A program made the translations under genes and the position numbers. The notes below the pieces were generated by a model. It made no database searches, was not told the DNA's origin, and was given only the letters and a program-made list of their open reading frames with translations. Of a DNA stretch of 64,000 nt, positions 25,913 to 33,986 are shown piece by piece (positions within the stretch are counted from its first letter, which is position 1; every line of letters starts with the position of its first letter). Source of the DNA: Rhizobium lusitanum (GTDB taxonomy: Bacteria > Pseudomonadota > Alphaproteobacteria > Rhizobiales > Rhizobiaceae); NCBI RefSeq assembly GCF_014189535.1, contig NZ_CP050307.1:2232001-2296000 (forward strand). The letters run 5' to 3'.

Positions 25913-26815
25913 TCAAAAGTTCAGCAGATGATGCTTGGCTGCGGTCGTGACTTCGCGTGTCAGGTCAACCAGCCGATCAACGGCAAGGCGGTTCATCTGC
26001 CAATAGAGGGGGACGTCCAATGGCGTTTCCGGGATAAGCTCAACCAGTCGGCCGGAAGCCAGGTGCTCATGCACGAGGGACGACGGGTTCATGCCCCATC
26101 CCATGCCGGAAAGGCTGGCCTCGACGAAACCCTGCGTCGACGGCAGCCAATGGGTCGGAGGGCTGAGATCCTTTGCGAATACCTGACGCATCCACCGGCT
26201 CTGGAGCCCGTCCTTTTGATTGAAGGTCAGCGCGGGCACGTTGCCAATGGCTTCCGCCGTGACACCTTGCGGGAAATGCCGGGCCATGAAATCGGGGCTT
26301 GCCGTTGCATGATAGCGCAGCGCTCCGAGAAACATGCGCCGGCAGCCCGGGACTGGCTTTTCCAGACTGGTGACCGCGGCGACTACCTGACCTCGCCGTA
26401 GCCATTCGGCGGTATGGTCCTCGTCATCGATCGCAATGTTCAGCAGATATGGCGAGCGGCTGGCGAAGTTTGACATGCCCGTCAGGAACCAGGTTCCGAG
26501 ACTGTCGGCATTCGTCGCGATGTGTAGCGTCACCCTCGGTTCGGATTCTGTCGGGTCGACGAGGGAGGGTAGATGCTCGAACAGTTCGGTTTCGAGCATG
26601 CCGACATTTTCCATGTGTCGGCAGAGCCATTCTCCCTTTTCGGTCGCGGTACAGGGATTGCCCCTTACGACCAAAATGATGCCGAGGCGCTCCTCGAGCT
26701 GTTTCACGCGCTGTGAGACGGCCGAGGGCGTCACGTTGAGAAGGCCAGCGGCTTTCTCGAAGCTGCCTGTTTGAACGACCGCCGAAACGGCCCGGAGCGC
26801 GGAATAGTCGAGCAT
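25913..26815 (-). CDS. argP: LysR-type regulator of amino-acid export (ArgP/LysG)
   Basis: The 300-residue protein has a LysR HTH at residues 3-60 (LDYSALRAVSAVVQTGSFEK, VTPSAVSQRVKQLEERLG) and an effector domain typical of ArgP/IciA/LysG (GALRYHATASPDFMARHFPQ, LTFNQKDGLQSRW, PLYWQMNRLAVDRL). Known members sense lysine or arginine and switch on a LysE/ArgO exporter. The divergent neighbour at 26915 is such an exporter, and a T-N11-A palindrome lies between them, so the pair is the classical one. Confidence 0.88.
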   Translation of the reverse strand: MLDYSALRAVSAVVQTGSFEKAAGLLNVTPSAVSQRVKQLEERLGIILVVRGNPCTATEKGEWLCRHMENVGMLETELFEHLPSLVDPTESEPRVTLHIATNADSLGTWFLTGMSNFASRSPYLLNIAIDDEDHTAEWLRRGQVVAAVTSLEKPVPGCRRMFLGALRYHATASPDFMARHFPQGVTAEAIGNVPALTFNQKDGLQSRWMRQVFAKDLSPPTHWLPSTQGFVEASLSGMGWGMNPSSLVHEHLASGRLVELIPETPLDVPLYWQMNRLAVDRLVDLTREVTTAAKHHLLNF

Positions 26816-26824
26816 GGCTTAGTT

Positions 26825-26845
26825 TTGCTTAATTGGAATTAGCAA
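26825..26845. promoter_or_regulatory. LysR-type operator between argP and lysE
   Basis: TTGCT and AGCAA frame eleven AT-rich bases, an exact T-N11-A inverted repeat, ten bases upstream of the argP start and 70 upstream of the exporter. This is the expected binding site of the LysR-type regulator. Confidence 0.55.
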
Positions 26846-26914
26846 CATTAACTACCCTAAATCCGTGAGATGCGATAGCGGACAGCCCACGATGTTCAGG
26901 GGGCGTTTCAAAGC

Positions 26915-27523
26915 ATGAATTTTCCAGTTTTTGGGACAGGCCTAATGATGGGGCTCAGCCTGATCGTCGCGATCGGTGCGCAGAACGCCTTCGTGCTCCG
27001 CCAGGGGCTGCGCAACGAGCATATATTCGCCGTCTGCCTCGCATGTGCAGTGTCGGATGCCATGCTGATCACGCTGGGCGTGAGCAGTTTTCGGCAGATT
27101 GCCGCCTTGCTGCCCTGGCTCGATCCGGTCATGCGCTATGGAGGGGCGGCGTTCCTGATCTGGTACGGTGCGAAAAGCCTCTATTCCGCTTTTCGCTCGT
27201 CAGGGGCGCTGGGAGTTCAGGAGGCGGGAGCATCGAACTTTCGGGCGACCCTTTTGACCTGCCTTGCTCTCACCTGGCTCAATCCGCACGTCTATCTCGA
27301 TACGGTCATGCTGCTCGGTACCATCTCGACCCGCTTTCCGGGGCAAGAGGTCTCCTTTGCGGCGGGCGCTGTCACCGGCTCGTTTCTGTTCTTCTTCTCG
27401 CTTGGCTACGGCGCGACCTGGCTGCGGCCGATCTTTTCGAAGCCGGCATCCTGGCGGATTCTGGAAACGCTCATTACGCTGACAATGTGGATGATTGCCC
27501 TGAACCTATTGAGGCAGGCGTAA
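26915..27523 (+). CDS. lysE: LysE/ArgO-family basic amino-acid exporter
   Basis: The 202-residue protein has six hydrophobic segments and the LysE signatures GLSLIVAIGAQNAFVLRQGL near residue 10, FLIWYGAKSLYSAF near 75 and LTWLNPHVYLDTVMLLG near 120. LysE proteins export lysine or arginine in exchange for protons. Its divergent arrangement with the argP-like gene supports the function. Confidence 0.9.
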   Translation: MNFPVFGTGLMMGLSLIVAIGAQNAFVLRQGLRNEHIFAVCLACAVSDAMLITLGVSSFRQIAALLPWLDPVMRYGGAAFLIWYGAKSLYSAFRSSGALGVQEAGASNFRATLLTCLALTWLNPHVYLDTVMLLGTISTRFPGQEVSFAAGAVTGSFLFFFSLGYGATWLRPIFSKPASWRILETLITLTMWMIALNLLRQA

Positions 27524-27757
27524 CCGCACTCTCCAGTGAGCATATGACAAGACGGGCTGGCGGCAGCGGCTCGCCATAAACCTTGCCTGTCATTCTCCGG
27601 CTAATTTGTCGCCGCCCGCTGATGAGCAAAGATCTTTCCGCGAAGCCAGGAAAAGGCCGATATGTTCTCAAGTGCACGCCGGGATTGATTTCATTGGGCA
27701 TTGTGATCGAATAGTCTTTGAAGCGGAAACCGCGCCTACGGCCCACGACAAGGACAT

Positions 27758-29404
27758 GTGATGCAGGGAATAACGATTGCGCTGGCACTTCTGGCCATGG
27801 TGGTGGTCAGCGGGGCGGTGACACGATTTCTGCCGGTTGCAGTGCCTTTGCCGCTGATCCAGATCGGACTGGGGATGCTGGTCGCCGTCGTGACGGGAAG
27901 AGCGGTCGAGCTGGATCCGTCGATCTTCTTCCTGCTTTTCCTGCCTCCGTTGTTGTTTCTGGATGGCTGGCGCATCCCGAAGGAGGGACTGCTGCACGAT
28001 AAGGGTGTCATTCTCGAACTGGCGCTCGGCCTTGTGCTTTTCACGGTGCTCGGGGTCGGCATCTTCATTCACTGGATGATTCCATCCATGCCTCTGCCCG
28101 TCGCTTTCGCGCTGGCGGCAATCCTGTCGCCTACCGATCCCATTGCCGTTTCGGCGATATCGGCACGCGTTCCGATCCCGAAGCGATTGATGCACATTCT
28201 GGAAGGCGAATCCCTCCTGAATGATGCATCGGGCCTTGTCTGCATGCGCTTCGCCGTGGCTGCCGCAGTGACGGGAGCCTTCTCCGTCGGCGAGGCAGTC
28301 ACGACATTTCTGTGGCTTGCGCTGGGCGGGATCGCCATCGGTGTCGGTCTGACATGGGCGGTCACGCGCGCGCGCGACCTCGTTGCGCGTAAACTCGGAG
28401 AGGATACCGGCTCCCATATCCTGATCAGCCTGCTGATACCGTTCTGCGCCTATCTGGCCGCGGAGCATTTTCATTGTTCAGGCATTCTGGCCGCCGTCGC
28501 CGCCGGGATCACCATGAGCTTTGTCGAACGTCGCGGCCGGGCGCTCGCCGTGACGCGAGTTCGGACGCAAACCGTCTGGGATACGGTCCAGTTCGCGATG
28601 AACGGCATGGTCTTCGTGCTTCTTGGGCAGCAGTTTCCAAACATCGCTTCCAGCGCGGCGAATGTCGTGGGCGAGACCGGCCATGGTCATTCGATCTGGC
28701 TGATCTTCTATGTTGTCGCCATCACGGCGGCACTTGTGATCATGCGGCTGATTTGGGTTTGGATTTCCCTTCGCTTCACGCTTTTTCGCGCGGCAAGGAG
28801 AGGGGAGGCCATAAGGACGCCGGGCTGGAGGCTGGTTGTCGCGGCATCGCTCGCCGGTGTTCGTGGCGCGATCACTCTTGCCGGTATCCTGACGCTGCCT
28901 TTGGCACTGGACGACGGCAGCGTCTTTCCAGCGCGGGAGCTTGCGATCTTCCTTGCCGCAGGGGTCATCATTACCTCCCTGGTCCTGGCAAGTGTCTTTC
29001 TCCCCTTTCTGCTCAAGAATCTCGATCTGCCCCCCGAACCGACACACAGGCAACAGGAGGACGAGGCACGGATCGCGGCGGCAGAGGCGGCCATCAAAGC
29101 AATCCAGGCGGCCCAGCACCGAATGGGCGTGGGGCGGAGCGATGCCGATTTTTACTCCGAAGTCGGCGCAAGGCTCATGGAATTTTATCGTGAACGCATC
29201 GACGGACGTTCCAAGACGGGCGACGAAGCCGAGCAAGCGCGGAGAATGGAGGATATCGAACGCGGTCTTCGCCTATCGGGGCTTCGTGCCGAACGAGATG
29301 CGATTTTCGAGCTGGCACGAGCGCGCAAACTTCCAGAAGCGACAGCCACAACATTGGTTCGCGAAATAGACCTGCTCGAGGCACGTTTGGTATCCAGCGC
29401 ATGA
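27758..29404 (+). CDS. Na+/H+ antiporter, CPA1/NhaP family
   Basis: The 548-residue protein has about twelve membrane segments in the first 420 residues with the CPA1 landmarks: LLFLPPLLFLDGWRIPKEGL near 66, ALAAILSPTDPIAVSAISAR near 118 (the Asp of the ion site), HILEGESLLNDASGLV near 145 and LAGVRGAITLAGILTLPLAL near 370. The 120-residue cytosolic tail is polar and helical. It imports protons and expels Na+ or K+. The start at 27758 falls at GTG/ATG choices; ATG 27761 is three bases on. Confidence 0.88.
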   Translation: MMQGITIALALLAMVVVSGAVTRFLPVAVPLPLIQIGLGMLVAVVTGRAVELDPSIFFLLFLPPLLFLDGWRIPKEGLLHDKGVILELALGLVLFTVLGVGIFIHWMIPSMPLPVAFALAAILSPTDPIAVSAISARVPIPKRLMHILEGESLLNDASGLVCMRFAVAAAVTGAFSVGEAVTTFLWLALGGIAIGVGLTWAVTRARDLVARKLGEDTGSHILISLLIPFCAYLAAEHFHCSGILAAVAAGITMSFVERRGRALAVTRVRTQTVWDTVQFAMNGMVFVLLGQQFPNIASSAANVVGETGHGHSIWLIFYVVAITAALVIMRLIWVWISLRFTLFRAARRGEAIRTPGWRLVVAASLAGVRGAITLAGILTLPLALDDGSVFPARELAIFLAAGVIITSLVLASVFLPFLLKNLDLPPEPTHRQQEDEARIAAAEAAIKAIQAAQHRMGVGRSDADFYSEVGARLMEFYRERIDGRSKTGDEAEQARRMEDIERGLRLSGLRAERDAIFELARARKLPEATATTLVREIDLLEARLVSSA

Positions 29405-29487
29405 TCGCTTTCGGCGGGTCTGCCATCAATTCCATGCCGGCTGAAACCAGAAAAGAACGGCGATCCATCATCCTTGCATCTTCTTGG

Positions 29488-29508
29488 GTGAGCCCCGGCG
29501 AGGCTCAC
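29488..29508. terminator. Hairpin downstream of the antiporter gene
   Basis: GTGAGCC and GGCTCAC pair perfectly around a seven-base loop, 84 bases after the antiporter stop. No T-run follows; it may serve transcripts from either side. Confidence 0.35.
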
Positions 29509-29702
29509 ATCCTGGAATAACCATCTGTCACATTTTTCTCGCCAACCGGGGCCGGGGAAGGTTTACCCGCCGACATTATCGCGCACGACAGCTTTTCCAC
29601 CGCGGACTCCCATGATCTGCATGGATGTGTGGGTGTTGCCGATGGCTCGTCGGCATCCGGGGCCTTCACGACCATGTAGATCGCCGTGTTTAGTCCCGGC
29701 AT

Positions 29703-30974
29703 CTAATGGATCGGGAACAAATCCCAATCGGTGTCACGATGCCCCAGGATTTCCGAAGAGATGATATCCGCCGCAATCTTGCTGAACGTTATGCCATTGC
29801 CGCCAAAGCCCATCGTCACGAAGACGTTTTTCATTCCGGGGAGGTGGCCGATCATCGGTAAGCCGTTTGGCGTAACACCGAAGGCAGCCGACCAGGTGAA
29901 GTCGGGCTTGCCGATCGATATGCCGGTCAGCTCACCCAGCTTCTCAATAAGGACTTTCGCCTTCTTCGCGGCTTTGAACGTATCCTTGTAAGCGCCCTCG
30001 CCATCTTCGTCTTCGCCGCCGACAATGACCCGGCCATCCGGCGTCGTTCGGAAATAGAGGTACGGATCCGAGCCTTCCCAGACAAGATAATGATCAAGCC
30101 ATTCCGGTCGCTTCAAGTGCGGCCGGCTGGCTAGGGCCCAGGTCGAGATCAGCGTCTGGCTCTTGTTGGCAATCGCCTCCAGGAATTCGTAGCCCGTGCA
30201 GAACACGACATGGTTTGCCGTGAGCATTTCTCCCTCGGATGTCGAGACGACGACCTCTTCTTCGATGTTGCGCACGTCCTTGATTTCGACGCCCGCGGTG
30301 ATTTCGATGCCGTGGACCTTCGCGTTTCGAAGCAAAGCTGCGGTGAGTTGTGCAGGATCGGCCGACGCTGAAATCGCGCTGTCGATCGCTGCGGGCCGTT
30401 GAAGCCCGTGCCGTTCTCGAAGAGTGAAGGAATCGAGTAGTTCCGCTTTGATCCCAGCCTTCGTTCTGGCATCCACCTCCGCCTGAAGTGCTCGAGCACC
30501 ATACTCCTCACCCGATAGGAAGAGTGTACGCTTCCTATCGAAGGCACACTTCAGTTCGAGGTCTCGGACAAGGCTGACGAGACCCTCAACCGCTCGCGCA
30601 GAGCGCTGCCAGACACGCTGAGCCTTCTTCTCGCCAATCATCTTCGCCAGCATATGCAAGGGCACATCGATCTCATGCTGTATCATCGCCGTGCTGGCTA
30701 TGGTGCTGCCACGGACAGGCTGTCTGCGATCGACGACAAGGATTTTCAATCCCTTTCCCGCCAGTGCGTGCGCCATGAGCGCACCGCTGATACCCGCGCC
30801 AACGATGATGACGTCGAACGACGCGGATGAGGGTCTCTTCCTCGACACCACCGAAATTCTCGGAGAGGCTGCCCATAGGGGTTGGTCATGGCGCAGACGC
30901 TGTTTATGAGTAAGAGGCGCGGAATTGTTCAATTGTGAGAGACCTGAACGGGAGGGTGCGATGCAATTTGCCAT
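29703..30974 (-). CDS. FAD-dependent amino-acid oxidoreductase (DadA/glycine-oxidase type)
   Basis: The 423-residue protein has a polar leader of about 50 residues and then a Rossmann FAD site FDVIIVGAGISGALMAHALA with VVDRR at its end. PDGRVIVGGEDED near residue 310 and MIGHLPGMKNVFVTMGFGGN near 375 are typical of the DAO (PF01266) family. Members oxidise amines or amino acids; the substrate cannot be read from sequence. Translation could start later than 30974, since the N-terminus is not conserved in type. Confidence 0.8.
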   Translation of the reverse strand: MANCIAPSRSGLSQLNNSAPLTHKQRLRHDQPLWAASPRISVVSRKRPSSASFDVIIVGAGISGALMAHALAGKGLKILVVDRRQPVRGSTIASTAMIQHEIDVPLHMLAKMIGEKKAQRVWQRSARAVEGLVSLVRDLELKCAFDRKRTLFLSGEEYGARALQAEVDARTKAGIKAELLDSFTLRERHGLQRPAAIDSAISASADPAQLTAALLRNAKVHGIEITAGVEIKDVRNIEEEVVVSTSEGEMLTANHVVFCTGYEFLEAIANKSQTLISTWALASRPHLKRPEWLDHYLVWEGSDPYLYFRTTPDGRVIVGGEDEDGEGAYKDTFKAAKKAKVLIEKLGELTGISIGKPDFTWSAAFGVTPNGLPMIGHLPGMKNVFVTMGFGGNGITFSKIAADIISSEILGHRDTDWDLFPIH

Positions 30975-31083
30975 CGCCTGGCGGTCAGAAAACGGTCATA
31001 GGCGACCATCGTTCCATCTCGTATTGAATGAGCCCGAGGGCGATCAGTTGCTATCGCCGATTGGTGAACGAAAATCGCTCGGG

Positions 31084-31115
31084 GTAGGGCCGCCTGAGAG
31101 AGCAGGCGGCCCTAC
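31084..31115. terminator. Strong 13-bp hairpin terminator
   Basis: GTAGGGCCGCCTG and CAGGCGGCCCTAC form a perfect GC-rich stem with a six-base loop, three bases beyond the stop of the minus-strand membrane-protein gene at 31119. On the + strand TTTT follows almost directly, so it may work in both directions. Confidence 0.75.
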
Positions 31116-31118
31116 TTT

Positions 31119-32000
31119 TCAAACTGCTTTCATATCATCGCGTTCGCGACCGCCGATGACGGCGGCAACGGCGGCAATGAATGCGCCGATCAGGAGCGAC
31201 AATGTCCCGAAAAGAGCGAGCTTGGCGCCGGCCTTGCGGGCGGCCTCTGCAGCTTGCTGAGCCTTTTCCTTGGCGACTTCGACGTTCTTCAGGATCGTGT
31301 CCACTCGCGTTTTCGCCTCAGCGTCGGACAGGCCCGTCTTCGCAGCCACAAGCTGTGTCAGATAGGTCTGGTCATCCGAAGATATGCTGCCGGACGCCGC
31401 GCCATTGGCAAGGATCGTGGCAACCTGCGCCGCTGAGGTGTCGGCGACGTTTGCATTTGCCGGAAGCTTCCGCGGATCGGCCGGACGCAGCAGGCTGTCG
31501 ACGAAGTAGGAGCTGCCTCCCATGCTCTCGCCAGCTTTGGAAACCGCCGCGGTGGCCGCACCTGACGTTACTGTGGAAGCGGCTTGCACCCCGGCACCGA
31601 CGATCGATGAAAGGGCCGAACCGAGAACACCAACGACAACCAGCGTCGCCAATGCCCAGGTCAGCAGACCATGGGCGGTGTCACGGAAATAAACCTCATC
31701 CGTATGGACCGACACCCATTTCGTCCGAAGGCGGCCAGTCAGGTAGCCGCCGATACCAGCCGACAGCCACTGGACAATGATGAGCCAAACAGCCGCCGAG
31801 ATCGAAACGGTGGCGACCGTTGCACTTTGCGAGGACCACGGCGACACCATGGTGAGGCCGAGGCCAGATCCGAGCAGCGTCAGGATCAGTGTTACCCCGG
31901 CAGCAGCCAGCGCTCCTGCAATGATCGGGCCCCAATTCACGCCAGAGGCGGATGATTCAGACCCAGCGGTGTACGCAGCGTTTGAGTCGATTACTGTCAT
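31119..32000 (-). CDS. Membrane protein of unknown function
   Basis: The 293-residue protein has three or four hydrophobic segments in the first 145 residues (GPIIAGALAAAGVTLILTLL, AAVWLIIVQWLSAGIGGYLT, LLTWALATLVVVGVLGSAL), a polar middle with a coiled-coil-like stretch VEVAKEKAQQAAEAARKA near 250, and a final membrane segment before GGRERDD. The pattern is common in rhizobial stress-linked membrane proteins, but I cannot name a function. The 25-residue peptide gene lies directly upstream. Confidence 0.75.
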   Translation of the reverse strand: MTVIDSNAAYTAGSESSASGVNWGPIIAGALAAAGVTLILTLLGSGLGLTMVSPWSSQSATVATVSISAAVWLIIVQWLSAGIGGYLTGRLRTKWVSVHTDEVYFRDTAHGLLTWALATLVVVGVLGSALSSIVGAGVQAASTVTSGAATAAVSKAGESMGGSSYFVDSLLRPADPRKLPANANVADTSAAQVATILANGAASGSISSDDQTYLTQLVAAKTGLSDAEAKTRVDTILKNVEVAKEKAQQAAEAARKAGAKLALFGTLSLLIGAFIAAVAAVIGGRERDDMKAV

Positions 32001-32009
32001 GACGCGCTC

Positions 32010-32087
32010 CTATCGCACGAAGAGCATGATGAGGATGATAATCGGAATCGGAATGCCGAGAAACCAGAGAAGAATGCCGCGACCCAT
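32010..32087 (-). CDS. 25-residue membrane peptide
   Basis: ATG 32087 with AGGAGG eight bases upstream encodes MGRGILLWFLGIPIPIIILI plus MLFVR, then TAG. It is a single hydrophobic helix with two prolines. Such very short membrane proteins starting MGRGILLWxLGIP recur in Rhizobiales genomes. It precedes the membrane-protein gene at 32000 by ten bases, so the two are co-transcribed. Confidence 0.7.
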   Translation of the reverse strand: MGRGILLWFLGIPIPIIILIMLFVR

Positions 32088-32128
32088 GAGAGCCTCCTGT
32101 GTTTAAGACTAGGTTGGTAAGAACGGAG

Positions 32129-32153
32129 GGTCCTGACCTCTAAGGTCAGGACC
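32129..32153. terminator. 11-bp hairpin after the YflT-like gene
   Basis: GGTCCTGACCT and AGGTCAGGACC pair perfectly with a three-base loop, nine bases beyond the stop at 32162 on the minus strand. It probably ends or attenuates that transcript before the 25-residue peptide gene. Confidence 0.65.
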
Positions 32154-32161
32154 TGATTTCA

Positions 32162-32764
32162 TCAGACGCCAGGCTGGCGATAGCGGTCTCGTTCTCCCTC
32201 GATGGCCTCCGGGCCGTACGGATCAAGGGTATCGTCGAACTTGCGCCACCCTTGCTGGGTGTATGCATCGCGACGCGCGGCGGGATCGACCCAGTTCGAA
32301 TGTTTGAGAATCGTCTCTGCGTTGAGCGCAACGGCGTCATCGACCTTCGCCGTGACCAGTGTTCCGCCGCGACGGACACCTTCTGCATAGACATGCGCGT
32401 CAGCTTCCGGGATGCCGGAATCAATCAGGGCACCGATGAGGCCACCCGCTGCACCGCCGGCGACTGCGCCAGCGACGGCTCCGACCGCGGTTGCCGCAAG
32501 CCAGCCTGCGGCGACAACAGGCCCTACGCCTGGAATTGCCATCATGCCCAGGCCCGTCAGCAGACCGCCCGCGCCACCAACGACCGCGCCAAGCCCCGCA
32601 CCCGTACCGGCGCCATTGGCTGCACCCGAATGATCCTCGTGACGATCGTCAGCGTTGTTCGAGATGATGCTTATCTGTTCTGACGGCACACCAGATCTCT
32701 CGAGAGCATCGACCGCAGTCTGCGCATCCTTGTAGTCGTCAAAAAGTCCTGAAACTGTTTTCAT
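32162..32764 (-). CDS. YflT/GS17M-like general stress protein
   Basis: The 200-residue product starts with KTVSGLFDDYKDAQTAVDAL and SGVPSEQISIIS, the general-stress-protein-17M-like domain, followed by a long Gly/Ala-rich hydrophobic middle (two glycine-zipper-like helices, residues about 55-125) and a C-terminal EGVRRGGTLVTAKVDD domain. ATG 32764 is preferred over an earlier frame start because it begins the domain. Function in the family is undefined beyond stress induction. Confidence 0.75.
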   Translation of the reverse strand: MKTVSGLFDDYKDAQTAVDALERSGVPSEQISIISNNADDRHEDHSGAANGAGTGAGLGAVVGGAGGLLTGLGMMAIPGVGPVVAAGWLAATAVGAVAGAVAGGAAGGLIGALIDSGIPEADAHVYAEGVRRGGTLVTAKVDDAVALNAETILKHSNWVDPAARRDAYTQQGWRKFDDTLDPYGPEAIEGERDRYRQPGV

Positions 32765-32803
32765 TGTAGTCTCCTGAAACTGATAAATTCGGACGCGCGG
32801 CAA

Positions 32804-33121
32804 TCACATCGCGACGATGTTGCCCTGGTAGTCGAGGGTGACAGAAACGGACTTGCCATCCTTCATTGCGCTGGACTGCCAGACGCCCTTGTCATCGAGC
32901 TTGAGCGCGGTGACGCCGCTATACCCCGCCTTCTCCATGCGTTCCTTGGCCTGTGCCTGGGTGAAGCTGTTATGGCCCGCGACGGGTGCTGTCGGGTTCT
33001 TGGTGCCAGGGGTGGCGACGGCCGGGGTGTTGGTATCGTTCGACGGGGTCGCGGATGTCTGGGCGACAGCCGTCAGCGCTGACGCTCCAAGGAGCGCCGC
33101 GGCGAAAATCATCGTTCTCAT
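32804..33121 (-). CDS. Small secreted protein, PepSY-like
   Basis: The 105-residue protein has a Sec signal peptide (MRTMIFAAALLGASALTAVA, cut after AQ), a Thr/Pro/Asn-rich linker and a C-terminal domain NSFTQAQAKERMEKAGYSG followed by LKLDDKGVWQSSAMKDGK and VTLDYQGNIVAM, a fold like PepSY/YpeB repeats. It should act in the periplasm. A promoter of EcfG type lies upstream at 33171-33195. Confidence 0.75.
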   Translation of the reverse strand: MRTMIFAAALLGASALTAVAQTSATPSNDTNTPAVATPGTKNPTAPVAGHNSFTQAQAKERMEKAGYSGVTALKLDDKGVWQSSAMKDGKSVSVTLDYQGNIVAM

Positions 33122-33170
33122 TGTGTTTCCTCACATTGCCGGATCTTCTTCACGAGACCCGCAACGCTAC

Positions 33171-33195
33171 AACCACGCGGAGAGCAATTGGTTCC
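33171..33195 (-). promoter_or_regulatory. Putative EcfG (general stress) promoter
   Basis: Read on the minus strand: GGAAC, 16 bases, GGTT, about 50 bases before ATG 33121. This fits the GGAAC-N16/17-cGTT pattern of the alphaproteobacterial stress sigma factor EcfG. Stress-type neighbours (YflT-like, CsbD, HWE kinase) support it. Confidence 0.5.
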
Positions 33196-33272
33196 GGTCG
33201 GGCCGGACGATTGGGGGAGGGTAGGTGGTCTTGGAGATATTCATGTACGATTTACCGCCGCCCCGCCCGCGC

Positions 33273-33641
33273 TCAGGCTGCTACCATTTCCCGTATTGTG
33301 CTGATGATTTTTTCGGGATCGTAGGGCTTGCTGAAAAACCGCCCGTCGATTGGAAGATTCTCCTCCCGAATGTGCTGGTGGCCAGATGTTACGATGATCT
33401 TGATGGGCGGCCAGCGCTTCCGAACAGCGGCCGCCAGCTTGAGCCCGTCCATGCTTCCGGGCATGTCGATGTCGGTGAACAGAGCCTGAATTTCTGTGTG
33501 TTCCACGAGGATGATAATGGCGTCGTCGGCGTTTGCGGCCTCGAAGACCAGAAACCCGCCATCCTCCAGAGCACCGGCAATGTCCATCCTCATCAGCGGT
33601 TCGTCCTCCACGATGAGAACGGCAATACGGGCATTGGCCAT
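33273..33641 (-). CDS. Single-domain response regulator
   Basis: The 122-residue protein is one receiver domain: VLIVEDEPLMRMDIAGAL with the acidic pair, LFTDIDMPGSMDGLKLA with the phospho-acceptor Asp, VTSGH with the Thr/Ser switch, and FFSKPYDPEKI with the Lys. There is no output domain. Partners in Rhizobiales are often HWE kinases, one of which lies at 36440. ATG 33641 is preferred to 33722 because the receiver starts four residues later. Confidence 0.85.
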   Translation of the reverse strand: MANARIAVLIVEDEPLMRMDIAGALEDGGFLVFEAANADDAIIILVEHTEIQALFTDIDMPGSMDGLKLAAAVRKRWPPIKIIVTSGHQHIREENLPIDGRFFSKPYDPEKIISTIREMVAA

Positions 33642-33986
33642 TGAAATCTCAATTCTCTTTGGCCACCTCTTTTCGAAAGCTGGTGACGGCAGGGGTGAAT
33701 CGGCGCGGTTCAAGGCAGGCATCAGAACATACCTAACGCGGCTCGCCTCGAAATTGATCCGTGCTCATCCATGTATATCGACAGTAAGCGCGCGGTGACC
33801 ATCGGCGGCTTCCGGCAAGCCGACGGATCACAGGCGTTTATTCTTTCATTTTCTGCCATTGAGCTTCACTGGCCGCAATGCATGGCTTCACTCGATTATC
33901 TCGGATAAACCGGAACAAATCTCGACACATTTCTCTTATCGTAACATGTCTCTATCCAACCCAAGAGAACCGATGTGAGGATTTGC

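Noticed and set aside
29505..29702. A 65-codon minus-strand frame right after the FAD oxidoreductase
   Set aside because: It has no motif, no ribosome site and atypical composition, so it is more likely noncoding; a short hairpin overlaps its end.
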